The notes under the pieces: model-generated | What the model was told of the DNA's origin: nothing | The model's input: only the letters and a program-made list of their open reading frames with translations | The model's database searches: none | Program-made: the position numbers and the translations under genes | Shown here: positions 27,441 to 36,549 of the stretch, one piece after another | Layout: every line of letters starts with the position of its first letter | How positions within the stretch are numbered: position 1 is the first letter of the stretch | NCBI RefSeq assembly: GCF_007896845.1 | Contig: NZ_VOHS01000001.1 | Span: 186,001-250,000 of the forward strand | Reading direction: 5' to 3' | Source: Chitinophaga pinensis | Lineage (GTDB): Bacteria; Bacteroidota; Bacteroidia; Chitinophagales; Chitinophagaceae | Length of the DNA: 64,000 nucleotides

Positions 27441-28007
27441 ATGTATGAAACCCTCCATCAGATCATTGCTGTCATCTGGGTCTTGTCAGAAGTGCTGCTG
27501 AACCGGCTCGTAAGATCTTCTCAGTCAGATAAGACACAGGCAGACAAACAATCTCTGCGGTTTATCTGGATCACTATTATGATCGCATTACCGCTGGCGC
27601 ATATACTGTCGCGACAGCTGCATATGCTGCCTATCAGTACCTCTCCTGTGATTGTACAGGCAGGTCTGATAATGATTGTAGCAGGCATGATCTACCGTTT
27701 TATTGCCATCTACACATTGGGACGGTTCTTTACGGTAGATGTGGCTATCCGCAGTGATCACAGAATAGTCAGAAAAGGCATGTACAAATACATGCGTCAT
27801 CCGTCTTATCTGGGTTCTCTGTTGTCTTTTCTGGGAAATGGATTTGCCCTGAATAGCTGGATAGGACTGGTCATCAGTTTTGTACCTGTATTGCTCACTT
27901 TTCTGTACAGGATGAAGGTGGAAGAGGAATTACTGATCAGTAACTTCGGACAGGAATATATAGACTATAAAAAGGAAACCTGGAGATTAATACCGTTCGT
28001 GTACTGA
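27441..28007 (+). CDS. Isoprenylcysteine carboxyl methyltransferase (ICMT)-like membrane protein
   Basis: 188 residues with about four membrane helices. The C-terminal RKGMYKYMRHPSYLGSLLSF and the later YRMKVEEELLISNFGQEYIDY are the conserved cofactor-binding core of the ICMT/PEMT family of membrane methyltransferases. The substrate in bacteria is usually unknown. It starts 18 bases after rpiA, so cotranscription is likely. Confidence 0.85.
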   Translation: MYETLHQIIAVIWVLSEVLLNRLVRSSQSDKTQADKQSLRFIWITIMIALPLAHILSRQLHMLPISTSPVIVQAGLIMIVAGMIYRFIAIYTLGRFFTVDVAIRSDHRIVRKGMYKYMRHPSYLGSLLSFLGNGFALNSWIGLVISFVPVLLTFLYRMKVEEELLISNFGQEYIDYKKETWRLIPFVY

Positions 28008-28052
28008 TACCGGTGACACGGACGTATCTGTTAACACATAAAGGGACACAGT

Positions 28053-28898
28053 ATGAGCTATACTAACTTTGTAAAACCTGCAGAGGCGCATGCGCTCCTG
28101 AACAAACCGGATGTAGTTTTCATTGATTGCAGCTTTGCTTTGAATGATAAAGAGTGGGGCCGTAAAGAATATGAGAAAGCACATATACCCGGTGCGCTGT
28201 ATGCTGATCTGGACAAAGATCTTTCCGGACCTGTCATCGCCGGTAAAACCGGCAGGCATCCTTTACCAGAAAAGAAAGCACTTGAAGCGACAATAGCATC
28301 ATGGGGTATTACACCTGATACACAGGTAATCGCATACGACGCAGGTGCAGGCTTTATGGCGGCCGCGAGATTGTGGTGGTTGCTGAAATGGGCCGGCCAT
28401 GAACAGGCTGCTGTACTGGATGGCGGGAAGAAGGTATGGACTGAAAAAGCATACCCGCTGGAAGTCGGAGTGGTTACACCAGTCGCCGGGACATTTACTG
28501 CCCGCTATGACGATACATTATTGGCAGATGCTGCAGCCGTGCTGAAAGCAACCAATGAACATGGCAGTTGTGTAATCGACTCAAGAACGGCCGACAGATA
28601 TGCCGGTCAGAATGAAACGATTGATCCGGTAGCAGGACACATTCCTGAAGCGATTTCCAGGCCATTTAACGCCAATATCACACCAGAAGGACTGGTTGCA
28701 GGACATGATGTGGTAAGGGGCTATTTTGCGGCTGATTTTGCGAAAGATGATGTGATCTTCTATTGTGGATCAGGAGTTACTGCGGCATTTAACGTGTTGC
28801 TGGCTAATTATGCCGGTTATGCGATGCCGAAGTTATATGCAGGTTCCTGGAGTGAATGGATCACGGATGATGCCAGACCAGTAGCTGTCGGAGCATAA
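28053..28898 (+). CDS. Two-domain rhodanese sulfurtransferase
   Basis: 281 residues. The N-terminal non-catalytic rhodanese domain contains DCSFALNDKEWGRKEYEKAH; the C-terminal domain carries the active cysteine C238 in YCGSGVTAA. The CGSGVT loop is the type seen in 3-mercaptopyruvate sulfurtransferases, whereas thiosulfate enzymes have CRxGxR. It transfers sulfane sulfur to cyanide or thiols in the cytosol. It is followed by a strong bidirectional terminator. Confidence 0.9.
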   Translation: MSYTNFVKPAEAHALLNKPDVVFIDCSFALNDKEWGRKEYEKAHIPGALYADLDKDLSGPVIAGKTGRHPLPEKKALEATIASWGITPDTQVIAYDAGAGFMAAARLWWLLKWAGHEQAAVLDGGKKVWTEKAYPLEVGVVTPVAGTFTARYDDTLLADAAAVLKATNEHGSCVIDSRTADRYAGQNETIDPVAGHIPEAISRPFNANITPEGLVAGHDVVRGYFAADFAKDDVIFYCGSGVTAAFNVLLANYAGYAMPKLYAGSWSEWITDDARPVAVGA

Positions 28899-28920
28899 TA
28901 TAAACATACATGAAATAATA

Positions 28921-28957
28921 AAGGCGTCAACAGTGATAAGCTGTTGACGCCTTTTGT
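28921..28957. terminator. Bidirectional terminator between convergent genes
   Basis: Perfect 13-bp stem AAGGCGTCAACAG / CTGTTGACGCCTT with a seven-base loop. A and T runs at the two sides serve both the sulfurtransferase and the zinc-ribbon gene. Confidence 0.88.
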
Positions 28958-28971
28958 TATACGATAAAAGA

Positions 28972-30093
28972 CTATTGTTTGCTCAGATACAGAATGAAGA
29001 TCACAACAGCGATGATCGCTATTACCAGCAGCGCAATCTTGGTGCCGCTGTATGGTCTTTCACCCACAACCTCACCGGTAGAAGCATTCACTGTAAAGTG
29101 ATAGATCTTGTTATTGTACTTGTAGGCGCTGATCCACACAGGTAGCAGCAGATACTTTAAAGCAATATTACGATAGGTATCATAATACTCTTCGATTCGC
29201 TGTTCGTCTCCTCCGATATCACGGCGGATGGTCTGCTCGATGATATTGCGCATGATCAGCTTTGCCTGCTCCAGACCATCTTCAGGAGATACCTGATAGA
29301 GCTCAGAACGGAAACCACTGACATACTGTTCATTATAGTGAACGAGTGCCTGCATATGCCATGGCTCTAAGCGCTCCGCTACTTTGCGTGGAAGTGAGGC
29401 ACTGGCAATTACAAAAATATCATTGAACTCATTATACACAGTGCCGCTCACACTATGCCATCTTGTATGGCGTACCTGTCTGGAGCGTTGTTCTTCCCGG
29501 CCATTGACTGTTTCGGTGTAGTATTCAGTTTCATAGTAATAATCACCACGACGACCGTCATATTCAGTCTTTGCATCCGCATCATAAGTCCAGTGTGGCA
29601 GGTACATACCTCTCAGCTGACTGGCATGCCCTGTCACCAGCTGAGCCAGATCAGAAGGAGCAAACCAGAGCTTTTTCATCCAGGTCTGAAAGTTGGTAGC
29701 TGCCTGTTGCTGTGTGATGGCAAAAGGAAGGATATAATGTGGCCGGACAATTTGTTTACTTTCCGCATCGCTGATAACGAGGGGACTTGCACAGAAGGTA
29801 CAGTTCTCTGAGTTGACTTCCGCCAGCAGGGTAGTGGAGGCCCCGCAGTTTTTGCAGGATACCACCTTTGCCGTGCGTTGTGCACTCAGACTGTTAGTGC
29901 TGTGTATAAATGAATCATAATCTACGGATACAACAGGACCTGTATTTTCCTGTACGATCTCGTTAGTTGAGCCGCAATAAGTACACTTCAGCTGATGGGT
30001 ACCAGGTGCATAATGAAGGGTGGCCCCACAGCTGTTGCATTGCAACGACGTATTCAGAGCGGCGGATTGCTCCGCCTGGGAATATGGATCCAT
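28972..30093 (-). CDS. Zinc-ribbon membrane-anchored protein (YdjG-like)
   Basis: 373 residues. Two zinc ribbons are near the N-terminus: CNSCG...CTYCG at about 19-41 and CKNCG...CTFCA at about 81-101. A central domain with repeated Tyr/Arg segments follows, and a single membrane helix (IALLVIAIIAVVIFILYL) is at the C-terminus. Such proteins are often misannotated as primosomal helicase. In Bacillus subtilis YdjG is a zinc-ribbon membrane protein that works with the SPFH protein YdjI; the same two types are adjacent here with a 6-base gap. Confidence 0.72.
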   Translation of the reverse strand: MDPYSQAEQSAALNTSLQCNSCGATLHYAPGTHQLKCTYCGSTNEIVQENTGPVVSVDYDSFIHSTNSLSAQRTAKVVSCKNCGASTTLLAEVNSENCTFCASPLVISDAESKQIVRPHYILPFAITQQQAATNFQTWMKKLWFAPSDLAQLVTGHASQLRGMYLPHWTYDADAKTEYDGRRGDYYYETEYYTETVNGREEQRSRQVRHTRWHSVSGTVYNEFNDIFVIASASLPRKVAERLEPWHMQALVHYNEQYVSGFRSELYQVSPEDGLEQAKLIMRNIIEQTIRRDIGGDEQRIEEYYDTYRNIALKYLLLPVWISAYKYNNKIYHFTVNASTGEVVGERPYSGTKIALLVIAIIAVVIFILYLSKQ

Positions 30094-30099
30094 GAACGA

Positions 30100-31206
30100 T
30101 TACGGAATAGGTAAAGGTGGTGGTGTATTGTTAAATAAACCGGCCAGATCAGGCATCGTATTGGCTGCTGCCCAGTTGGTCATGCCTTTTTTCCACATCT
30201 GGCTTTGCTGGTTGATTGTACCCGCAGCTACCAGTTGTGTCAGCTGGTCCATTGTATAAGGGCCCGCCTGCTGACCATTGATCGCGGCATAGTATTGCAC
30301 AGCAGCTGGTAATGGCGGCGGCGCTTCATTACTTCCCTGTACGGTATTTGGCTGGAACACATTGCCCATCTGACTACCCATTGCCATACCTAAACCTGCT
30401 CCCATACCAGCGCCAGCCAAACCTCCGTTAGGATTCTGTGCAGCCTGTTCCATAGCATTGGCCGCCTGGAATTGTGCATAAGCACCCAGATTACCAACGA
30501 TACCCATACTGGTACGTTTGTCCATTGCAGCTTCCACTTCCGGAGGAAGGGAGATATTTTCGATCAGGAACTTGGTCAGTTCCAGACCCATTGCATTGAA
30601 TTCCGGCTGTATTTTATTGGTAATCAGTGCAGATACCTCATCGTAATTGGCTGCCAGATCCAGTACCGGGATCTTTGCCTGTGCGATCGCATCCATACCA
30701 CGGGTGATGGCAAGATTACGCAGCTGCTCATTCACACCCTCTACTGTGAATTCCGGATTGGTAGCAGCAATCTCTTTAATGAACAATCCAGCATCCTGTA
30801 CACGGAATGCGAAACTGCCGAACGCACGCAGACGTACCGGACCAAATTCTGCATCACGCAGCATAACAGGATTACGGGTTCCCCACTTCTGATTGATGAA
30901 CTGGCGGGTACTTACGAAGTACACGTCTGCCTTGAATGGACTGTTAAATCCATATACCCAGCCTTTCAAGGTGGTAAGAATAGGCATGTTTTGCGTAGTC
31001 AGCGTGTACATGCCCGGTTTGAAAATGTCGGCTACAACGCCTTCATTCAGAAACACCGCCAACTGTGATTCACGCACAGTCAGCTTTGCATTCATCTTGA
31101 TCTCATTCTGATAGCGGGGAAATTTCCATACTATGATTTCATTAGAGGTATCGACCCAGTCTATGATGTCGATAAATTCGTTGCGGAGTTTGTCAAATAG
31201 TCCCAT
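30100..31206 (-). CDS. SPFH-domain protein with C-terminal GYF_2 domain (YdjI-like)
   Basis: 368 residues, no membrane helix. The first 240 residues are an SPFH (band 7) domain of the YdjI type, starting MGLFDKLRNEFIDIIDW. A Gly/Ala/Gln/Met-rich linker (about 255-300) follows, then a GYF_2 domain (YYAAINGQQAGPYTMDQL through KGMTNWAAANTMPDL), a fold that binds proline-rich peptides, and a PPPLP tail. It is the upstream gene of the pair with the zinc-ribbon protein. A role in membrane-stress organisation is inferred from the Bacillus pair. Confidence 0.78.
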   Translation of the reverse strand: MGLFDKLRNEFIDIIDWVDTSNEIIVWKFPRYQNEIKMNAKLTVRESQLAVFLNEGVVADIFKPGMYTLTTQNMPILTTLKGWVYGFNSPFKADVYFVSTRQFINQKWGTRNPVMLRDAEFGPVRLRAFGSFAFRVQDAGLFIKEIAATNPEFTVEGVNEQLRNLAITRGMDAIAQAKIPVLDLAANYDEVSALITNKIQPEFNAMGLELTKFLIENISLPPEVEAAMDKRTSMGIVGNLGAYAQFQAANAMEQAAQNPNGGLAGAGMGAGLGMAMGSQMGNVFQPNTVQGSNEAPPPLPAAVQYYAAINGQQAGPYTMDQLTQLVAAGTINQQSQMWKKGMTNWAAANTMPDLAGLFNNTPPPLPIP

Positions 31207-31430
31207 ATAAGACGGATTTACGGTAGTATGAAAATAGAATAAAGGTGTAATATATTGTATAGGAAGGCGGTAAAAAATATCATGGCACTATAATTTTTTC
31301 ATGGACCAGACGCCATGCAGTCCGGCAGGTGTCTTTCAGCGCGCCGTTGGTCACTTCATAATGGTGTATTGTCCTGCCCATTTTCCGGAATAAAGATCGC
31401 TCATAGGCTGAAAGGGGTTTAATACAAAAA
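31207..31430. other. Intergenic region
   Basis: About 220 bases before a terminator. A short minus-strand open stretch near 31290-31400 shows no start codon and no recognised family. I see nothing else. Confidence 0.4.
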
Positions 31431-31460
31431 AAAAGCAGTCACTAATGTAACTGCTTTTTC
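31431..31460 (-). terminator. Terminator of the DUF885 gene
   Basis: Stem AAAAGCAGT / ACTGCTTTT with a ten-base loop. On the minus strand the stem is followed by a run of T. It lies 20 bases past the stop codon. Confidence 0.8.
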
Positions 31461-31480
31461 TATTACTCAGATAAAAATGA

Positions 31481-33261
31481 TTATTGTTTTGCGGCCCATT
31501 CCTGCAGGTAGTGTTCCAGTACTTTCAGGGGCATATCCCCCTGTTGAAGCAGAGCATCATTGAACCTGATGAGACTAAATCTGCTACCCAGTTTTTTTCT
31601 GCATACTTCACGTAATCTGATGATTTCCAGTTCTCCCGTTTTATAAGTAAGCGCCTGCCCCGGCAAGGCCATGTAGCGTTCTACGGAATTAACAGCATCT
31701 TCTTCGCTGATAGATTCATGTGCTAATATATAAGAGATGGCTTCCTCTCTGGTCATTCTGCCGGTATGGATACCAACATCTGTTACCAGTCTTATTGCAC
31801 GATGAATTTCATTATTCAATGCACCAATCTGCTGATCAATCGTCGTGTAACATCCCAGCTGCCTGCCAAATGATTCACAATACAAAGCCCATCCTTCTGT
31901 AAAGGCACTGAAACTGATGGATCTTCTGAACGTTGGGAGTGTTTTGTTTTCCTGTTGTAAGGATATCTGATAATGATGTCCCGGAATGGCCTCATGCAGG
32001 AAGGTGGCTTCCATGCCGAGAAAGGTAACATTGATTTTCTTCGGATCAGGCACCGGCACATAGAATATCCCCGGACGACTTCCATCCATGGCGCCGATTG
32101 AGTAAGAGGGGCCGTTTTGTGCTGCTTCGCGGAAAGCTTCCACACGTCTGATTTCAAATGTGGCTTTTGGTACTACGCTCAGCATGGTATGAAGCCGTGG
32201 TTGTACTTTCTTATAGATATCCCGGTATGCCTGCAGTACTTCGTCTGCTGTTTTAAACGGCATAAACTGTGGGGCGGTTCTGACAAAGACAAAGAACTCC
32301 TGTAAGCTTCCTTTAAAACCAATCTGTTTTTTCAATTCCTCCATCTCAGCATTGATCCTTGTTACCTCTTTTATGCCTGTTTCATACAGCTGTTCCGGTG
32401 TCAGATCCGTAGTAGTAAAATAGCGTACGTAGTAGTTGTACATCGCGTTACCGCCGGGAATACCCGAGAGTCCTGCGCTGTCTGTTGCATGTGGAAGATA
32501 TTCCTGTTGCAGGTAGTCTGCAAGGCGTTGATAAGTAGGTAATAATTGTGTGGTCAGACTTTGTAAGAAAGATCGTTTTAATCGCTCACGATCCGCGCCG
32601 GTGATGCTGGCTGGTATTTTATTCAGGGGTTGGAAAAAGATGCTTTTTGCAGAGTCTTTTTCAGCCAGCGAGATCATTTGCGGAATCATCTTTATAACCA
32701 ATGCTTTAGGTAATACCATACCTGTAGCGATGCCTTTTCTCATGTTACTGATAGCAGTATCTGTCCAGCGTGCAAAAGCACTGATACGTTGCTGCCAGTT
32801 TTCATAATCTTTGATCGTTGCAAATGGTTGTGCAGATTCTCCTGAACCTAGTTGTCCGATTAAAAGTGGGATAGAAGAAAACTGATTCATCGGAAGATAT
32901 TCCGTATGATGTTTCAATCGCTGGAGATCCATGTCTAGTATTTCTTTCAGTACGTCAAAAGAAATACGATCTGCTGTATTCAGTGATTGTCTTGAAAAGG
33001 AAGTCAACAGTTTCAGATACTTTTTATCGAACTGTTCTTTCTCCGCTAAATAAGTAACAGATCCATCATTGCCAGCTGGTTATCATATTCATGATAGCCG
33101 GTGAAGGTAGCTGTGATCGGATCGAGCCGCAGTGTTTCCTGATAATAGTTTTCAAATAAGCGCTGTAATTGGGCATGCTGTGACTGACCATGAGCGACAT
33201 TAACAGACAGGCAGCCATATAATGTGAAGAAGCTGGCGGTTTTTAAAAAGAGTTGTTTCAT
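31481..33261 (-). pseudogene. DUF885 family secreted peptidase, split by an apparent one-base frameshift
   Basis: The N-terminal part (33046-33261) has a signal peptide (MKQLFLKTASFFTLYGCLS) and reads into LRLDPITATFTGYHEYDNQL. The frame then ends 7 codons later, while the next frame continues as NDGSVTYLAEKEQFDKKYLK and runs to 31481. Together they give a normal DUF885 protein of about 590 residues with the zinc-type motif HEAIPGHHYQ. One missing base near 33069-33073 (within GGCAATG on the coding strand) explains the break. Related proteins are periplasmic metallopeptidase-like. With the base restored this is an intact gene; as given it would yield only a truncated product. Confidence 0.85.
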
Positions 33262-33362
33262 TGTGCATACGTGGACAGTTTATGTACACTGTCATTTTGT
33301 TGATGCAAATGTAGCCGCTTGTCTTGCCGCAAAATTGTATTGTGTTAGCGCCGGAGCGCCGG

Positions 33363-34169
33363 TCAGATCTTTCTGTATTCTTTTGGAAGCATTCCGGTGA
33401 TCTGCCGGAAAGTTTTTGTGAAATGTGCCTGATCAGTAAATCCGCTCATGTATGCAATTTCAGTCAGTGAATATTTTTGTGAACGGATCAATGCTAATGC
33501 GCGGTCTACTTTAATCTTTCTGAAATATTCTCCCAGTGTGCAGGAAAAGTATTTTGTAAAATACTTGGATAATGTAACAGGGTGGATGTCAACTGCTGCT
33601 GCGAGTTCTTTCAATGATAGCGGCTCATTCCAGACATCATTCATGACGTTGAGTATTTGTCTGGTCCATGCAGGATAATGCTTCTCTATGACCGGATTAA
33701 CATCCATTAAACTAATGCTCAGTTGATCTATGGAAAGAAGGCTGCAATCATCGTTATAATAATGTTCTTTCAGAATATGCAGCAAACCACCTGTGTTCAG
33801 TACAGTATTGCTCTCATACATCAGTGATTCCGGAGGAATAGTGATGTTGTATGTTGTAAAGAAAGTGTCTGCAATTTCAAGATTGAAAATACGGGTACCG
33901 GGACGGTAATGTACGTTCTGATGCACAATACCGGGGTAGTAGTATAAACCTGCACCGGGGATCTGATGATCTGCTTTTCTGCCCCTTATTTCCTGACTGC
34001 CACCGGAAAGGATATGCGAGAAATGAGGGTTCTCATGATAGTGCCAGTCGGAGGTAAAGTTTTCAGGGAAAACAGTTTCGCTGGTCGTGATATGACCTAT
34101 GGTATGTTCCTTCACTTTTGATCCGACGTAGCAGCCCCTGGAGAATGCAACAGCATTGTTCATGGTCAT
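33363..34169 (-). CDS. AraC-family transcriptional regulator with cupin sensor domain
   Basis: 268 residues. The N-terminal cupin-like domain (DWHYHENPHFSHILSGGSQE) presumably binds a small ligand. The C-terminal AraC domain has two helix-turn-helix units, LSLKELAAAVDIHPVTLSKY and SLTEIAYMSGFTDQAHFTKT, with FRQITGMLPKEYRK closing it. It is a DNA-binding activator or repressor; the ligand is unknown. It lies upstream of the DUF885 gene on the same strand (about 100 bases). Confidence 0.9.
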   Translation of the reverse strand: MTMNNAVAFSRGCYVGSKVKEHTIGHITTSETVFPENFTSDWHYHENPHFSHILSGGSQEIRGRKADHQIPGAGLYYYPGIVHQNVHYRPGTRIFNLEIADTFFTTYNITIPPESLMYESNTVLNTGGLLHILKEHYYNDDCSLLSIDQLSISLMDVNPVIEKHYPAWTRQILNVMNDVWNEPLSLKELAAAVDIHPVTLSKYFTKYFSCTLGEYFRKIKVDRALALIRSQKYSLTEIAYMSGFTDQAHFTKTFRQITGMLPKEYRKI

Positions 34170-34273
34170 CAGGTTTAGATAGAATAAAGCTAATAGTTTC
34201 TAATTACAAAAGAGGAAGATCTATTATTATACTTTGGGATGTGCAAACGTTTAATAATTATTTCATTTAAAGA

Positions 34274-34540
34274 CTAAAATAAGGACGTTTGTATATCATT
34301 CTTTGGCGATTCCTTTCCATGAAGTTCTTTCTTTGGATAGAAGACTCCGATAATCACAAACGGGTTTGTAGCACGCCGTATATGCCATTGCTTAGTTGTA
34401 CCCATAAAGAAGTGAAGATCTTTCTCCTTAAACTCATCCTCGTATTTGGCCTTTACTTTTTGAAGCGCTTCTTCTTCATTTCCATTGGTTGATTTCAAAC
34501 AATTCCAATACAATGCTCCAATTTCCCAATCCTCGATCAT
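34274..34540 (-). CDS. Unknown protein, third gene of the DUF488 operon
   Basis: 88 residues, soluble, charged (YEDEFKEKDLHFFMGTTKQW). Its start overlaps the stop of the 196-residue gene upstream (34540), indicating translational coupling. I do not recognise the family. The segment VKAKYEDEFKEKDLHFFMGT followed by RRATNPFVIIGVFYP suggests a small alpha/beta fold. Confidence 0.7.
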   Translation of the reverse strand: MIEDWEIGALYWNCLKSTNGNEEEALQKVKAKYEDEFKEKDLHFFMGTTKQWHIRRATNPFVIIGVFYPKKELHGKESPKNDIQTSLF

Positions 34541-35130
34541 TAATTTCCTTTCCTTACCGGTTTCATCGGTAAAATATAGCTGAATTTATATGGAAGTTTA
34601 GGAATTACAATTTCCGGGTCTTTATCAGGAAGGAATAGATCACCCTGTTTACGTAATTCTTTCCATTCGTTTTTCCACTCCCTCTCTGTTGGCTCCCAAT
34701 ATAATTTGATAATATTTGTAGGTTTGAATACGGCGAGAGATATATTTTTAGGCGCTCTTGAATCCCCGATAAGTGTATCCATATTTGTATAAACCTTGCG
34801 GAGACAAATTTCTTTGCGAGCCTGCCAATTATTTTTAGTATCCAGACGTTCGCCTAATATTTGCAGGTCGTGGAAATCATAATTTACAGGAGAATAGCTT
34901 TCTGGTCTAAAATCGTCTGCTCTTTTTCTAAGGGCTAATTCTATCCATGTATACTTAACGCTTTTGACTTGGCCACTTCCCTTAAGATCCCCTAGAAAGC
35001 TTAGAGGAACAGGATAAATTCTAATCATTTCCCCGGTTTCAAGCATACCGGCAGTACAAACTAATTCGTCGTGGCTTCTTGATGGAAGAGGATACGTGGT
35101 AACAGTTATAAGGACTTTTTTTCGGGACAT
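34540..35130 (-). CDS. Unknown protein, middle gene of the DUF488 operon
   Basis: 196 residues, soluble. It begins MSRKKVLITVTTYPLPSRSH and continues with DELVCTAGMLETGEMIRIYP, then a Lys/Trp-rich C-terminus. It starts 6 bases after the DUF488 gene and overlaps the next gene by one base, so the three are one transcript. I recall similar proteins beside DUF488 proteins in other bacteria, but I cannot assign a function. Base composition is more A/T-rich than the neighbouring genes. Confidence 0.72.
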   Translation of the reverse strand: MSRKKVLITVTTYPLPSRSHDELVCTAGMLETGEMIRIYPVPLSFLGDLKGSGQVKSVKYTWIELALRKRADDFRPESYSPVNYDFHDLQILGERLDTKNNWQARKEICLRKVYTNMDTLIGDSRAPKNISLAVFKPTNIIKLYWEPTEREWKNEWKELRKQGDLFLPDKDPEIVIPKLPYKFSYILPMKPVRKGN

Positions 35131-35136
35131 ACAATG

Positions 35137-36021
35137 CTAAATGTGTTTTACTTCATACTTGAAGCCCGGTAGCATTTTTATTGCATTTGCTAAATGGCTT
35201 CTGTGACATTGACAATGGTTTGCCTCGAAGCAAGTTAACGCAATTCGCTTATATTCCTGTAAGATTTTTAGAATATCTATTTGAGTATCAATTGTTTTGG
35301 GGATATTGTTCTCACAATAATCCTCAAATAATCTATCATAGTCTGCTTGAGTATTCAGAGCTTGTCTTTTATCCGACACAATACCGACTTCAGGAAAATG
35401 CATATACATTATACCCAGGCTTTCACTGTAGCGTTTAAGAAGGCTTTTACTAAAGCCAAATTTCATACTTAAAGGATTATTCCTGACATCAACCAGAACC
35501 TTGACATCATTTCTTAATAATCGATTTAAATAATCTTCTAAACTTCCTCCTTCGTAACCAATGGTATATAGGATCGTTTGATCAGATGAACCTTTTTGCT
35601 TTTCTACTTTATCCAGCTCGTCTTTTGATAGAATGGAAGGAGCCTTAATACTATTAATAGCCCAATAGGGGAAATTTCTATACGTGTGCTTCATCAATGC
35701 GGCACTATCCATTCCTCCATAAAGTACTTTTATACTTTTGAGCATAGAAAGATCAGTAGCCTTCAATAGCTTCAAATAACTAACGGTATCAGTTTTTTGA
35801 AAACTTGTTATAGTTTCGGCCAATAACCCTTTTTTTGCCATTGCAGTCATATCAGCATTTGCAGAGTACGAATAGCAACCATACTTATAAGGAATAAAAT
35901 CATAGTCGGCTTTTTCCTGTTTCTGACAAAACAAGAATAAAAGTTTCTGAAGGCGAATTTTTTCAAGTTCGCCTTCAAAAAGCTCTAACAAAGCGAGAAT
36001 AATTTTACGTCTATAAAACAT
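35137..36021 (-). CDS. Two-domain protein: YwgA/Panacea-like N-terminus fused to DUF488
   Basis: About 294 residues from MFYRRKIILALLELF; the frame extends to 36072 but the added residues look unnatural. The N-terminal 120 residues (RLQKLLFLFCQ, YDFIPYKYGCYS, KKGLL) resemble the YwgA/DUF4065 (Panacea) domain, which occurs as an antitoxin or immunity-like domain. The C-terminal half is DUF488: TIGYEGGSLEDYLNRL, VLVDVRNNPLS, and ALTCFEANHCQCHRSHL with clustered Cys and His. DUF488 function is unproven. It heads an AT-rich three-gene operon near tRNA-Phe, which suggests horizontal transfer. Confidence 0.75.
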   Translation of the reverse strand: MFYRRKIILALLELFEGELEKIRLQKLLFLFCQKQEKADYDFIPYKYGCYSYSANADMTAMAKKGLLAETITSFQKTDTVSYLKLLKATDLSMLKSIKVLYGGMDSAALMKHTYRNFPYWAINSIKAPSILSKDELDKVEKQKGSSDQTILYTIGYEGGSLEDYLNRLLRNDVKVLVDVRNNPLSMKFGFSKSLLKRYSESLGIMYMHFPEVGIVSDKRQALNTQADYDRLFEDYCENNIPKTIDTQIDILKILQEYKRIALTCFEANHCQCHRSHLANAIKMLPGFKYEVKHI

Positions 36022-36072
36022 GTTATAAAGATAGATGTTGTGTAGCGTTCCTCCTAATTGGAAAAGCAACAC

Positions 36073-36374
36073 GAGTTAACCAGTATTCAACTAAATATCA
36101 AGATTGATTTTGAGATAAAATTCCTGACTCTATTTTAGATATTTACCGATAGTAAGCAGCGTTGTACAGAAGATCTTTGAATAGCATTAGCTTAAAATTA
36201 ATTTTATGCACATCAGTGTATGTAGTAAAATACTCTTTGAAATATTAAACCAACATATGGCTCTTTACGGGTAGTTAACTTATCATCGCTATCGTAGATC
36301 TCTGTTTAGGGGGAGAATGACTAGAACAAGGATAGGATGTATTTAAACCATGAGCATATTGTCTAAAAACAAAA
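36073..36374. other. Intergenic region between the DUF488 operon and tRNA-Phe
   Basis: Gene-free AT-rich sequence. I see no att-like direct repeat of the tRNA 3' end, so integration at the tRNA is not demonstrated. Confidence 0.4.
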
Positions 36375-36401
36375 AAGCCTCCGGTATTTACCAGAGGCTT
36401 T
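36375..36401 (-). terminator. Terminator of tRNA-Phe
   Basis: Stem AAGCCTC / GAGGCTT extended by GG/CC after one mismatch. On the minus strand it is followed by TTTTTT. It starts 4 bases from the tRNA 3' end. Confidence 0.75.
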
Positions 36402-36404
36402 GTG

Positions 36405-36477
36405 TGGTGTGAGGCGGGATCGAACCGCCGACACAAGGATTTTCAGTCCTTTGCTCTACCAACTGAGCTACCGCACC
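36405..36477 (-). tRNA. tRNA-Phe (anticodon GAA)
   Basis: The minus strand folds as a standard 73-base cloverleaf: D arm GCTCAGTTGGTAGAGC, anticodon stem-loop AGGACTGAAAATCCT with anticodon GAA, and T arm GGCGGTTCGATCCCGCC. The acceptor stem GGTGCGG / TCACACC has one C-A mismatch and one G-T pair, which is a little weak. CCA is not encoded. Confidence 0.95.
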
Positions 36478-36549
36478 ATTGCTTTTTTGTTATCCTTCTC
36501 TCGTGAAGGGATTGCAAAGATAAGCAAATTAAAAATTAACTTCCAAATT

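Noticed and set aside
28972-30093. Primosomal helicase PriA
   Set aside because: Only the zinc ribbons resemble it; there are no helicase motifs and there is a C-terminal membrane helix.
36405-36477. Integration of the DUF488 operon at tRNA-Phe as a genomic island
   Set aside because: No integrase and no direct repeat of the tRNA end could be found.
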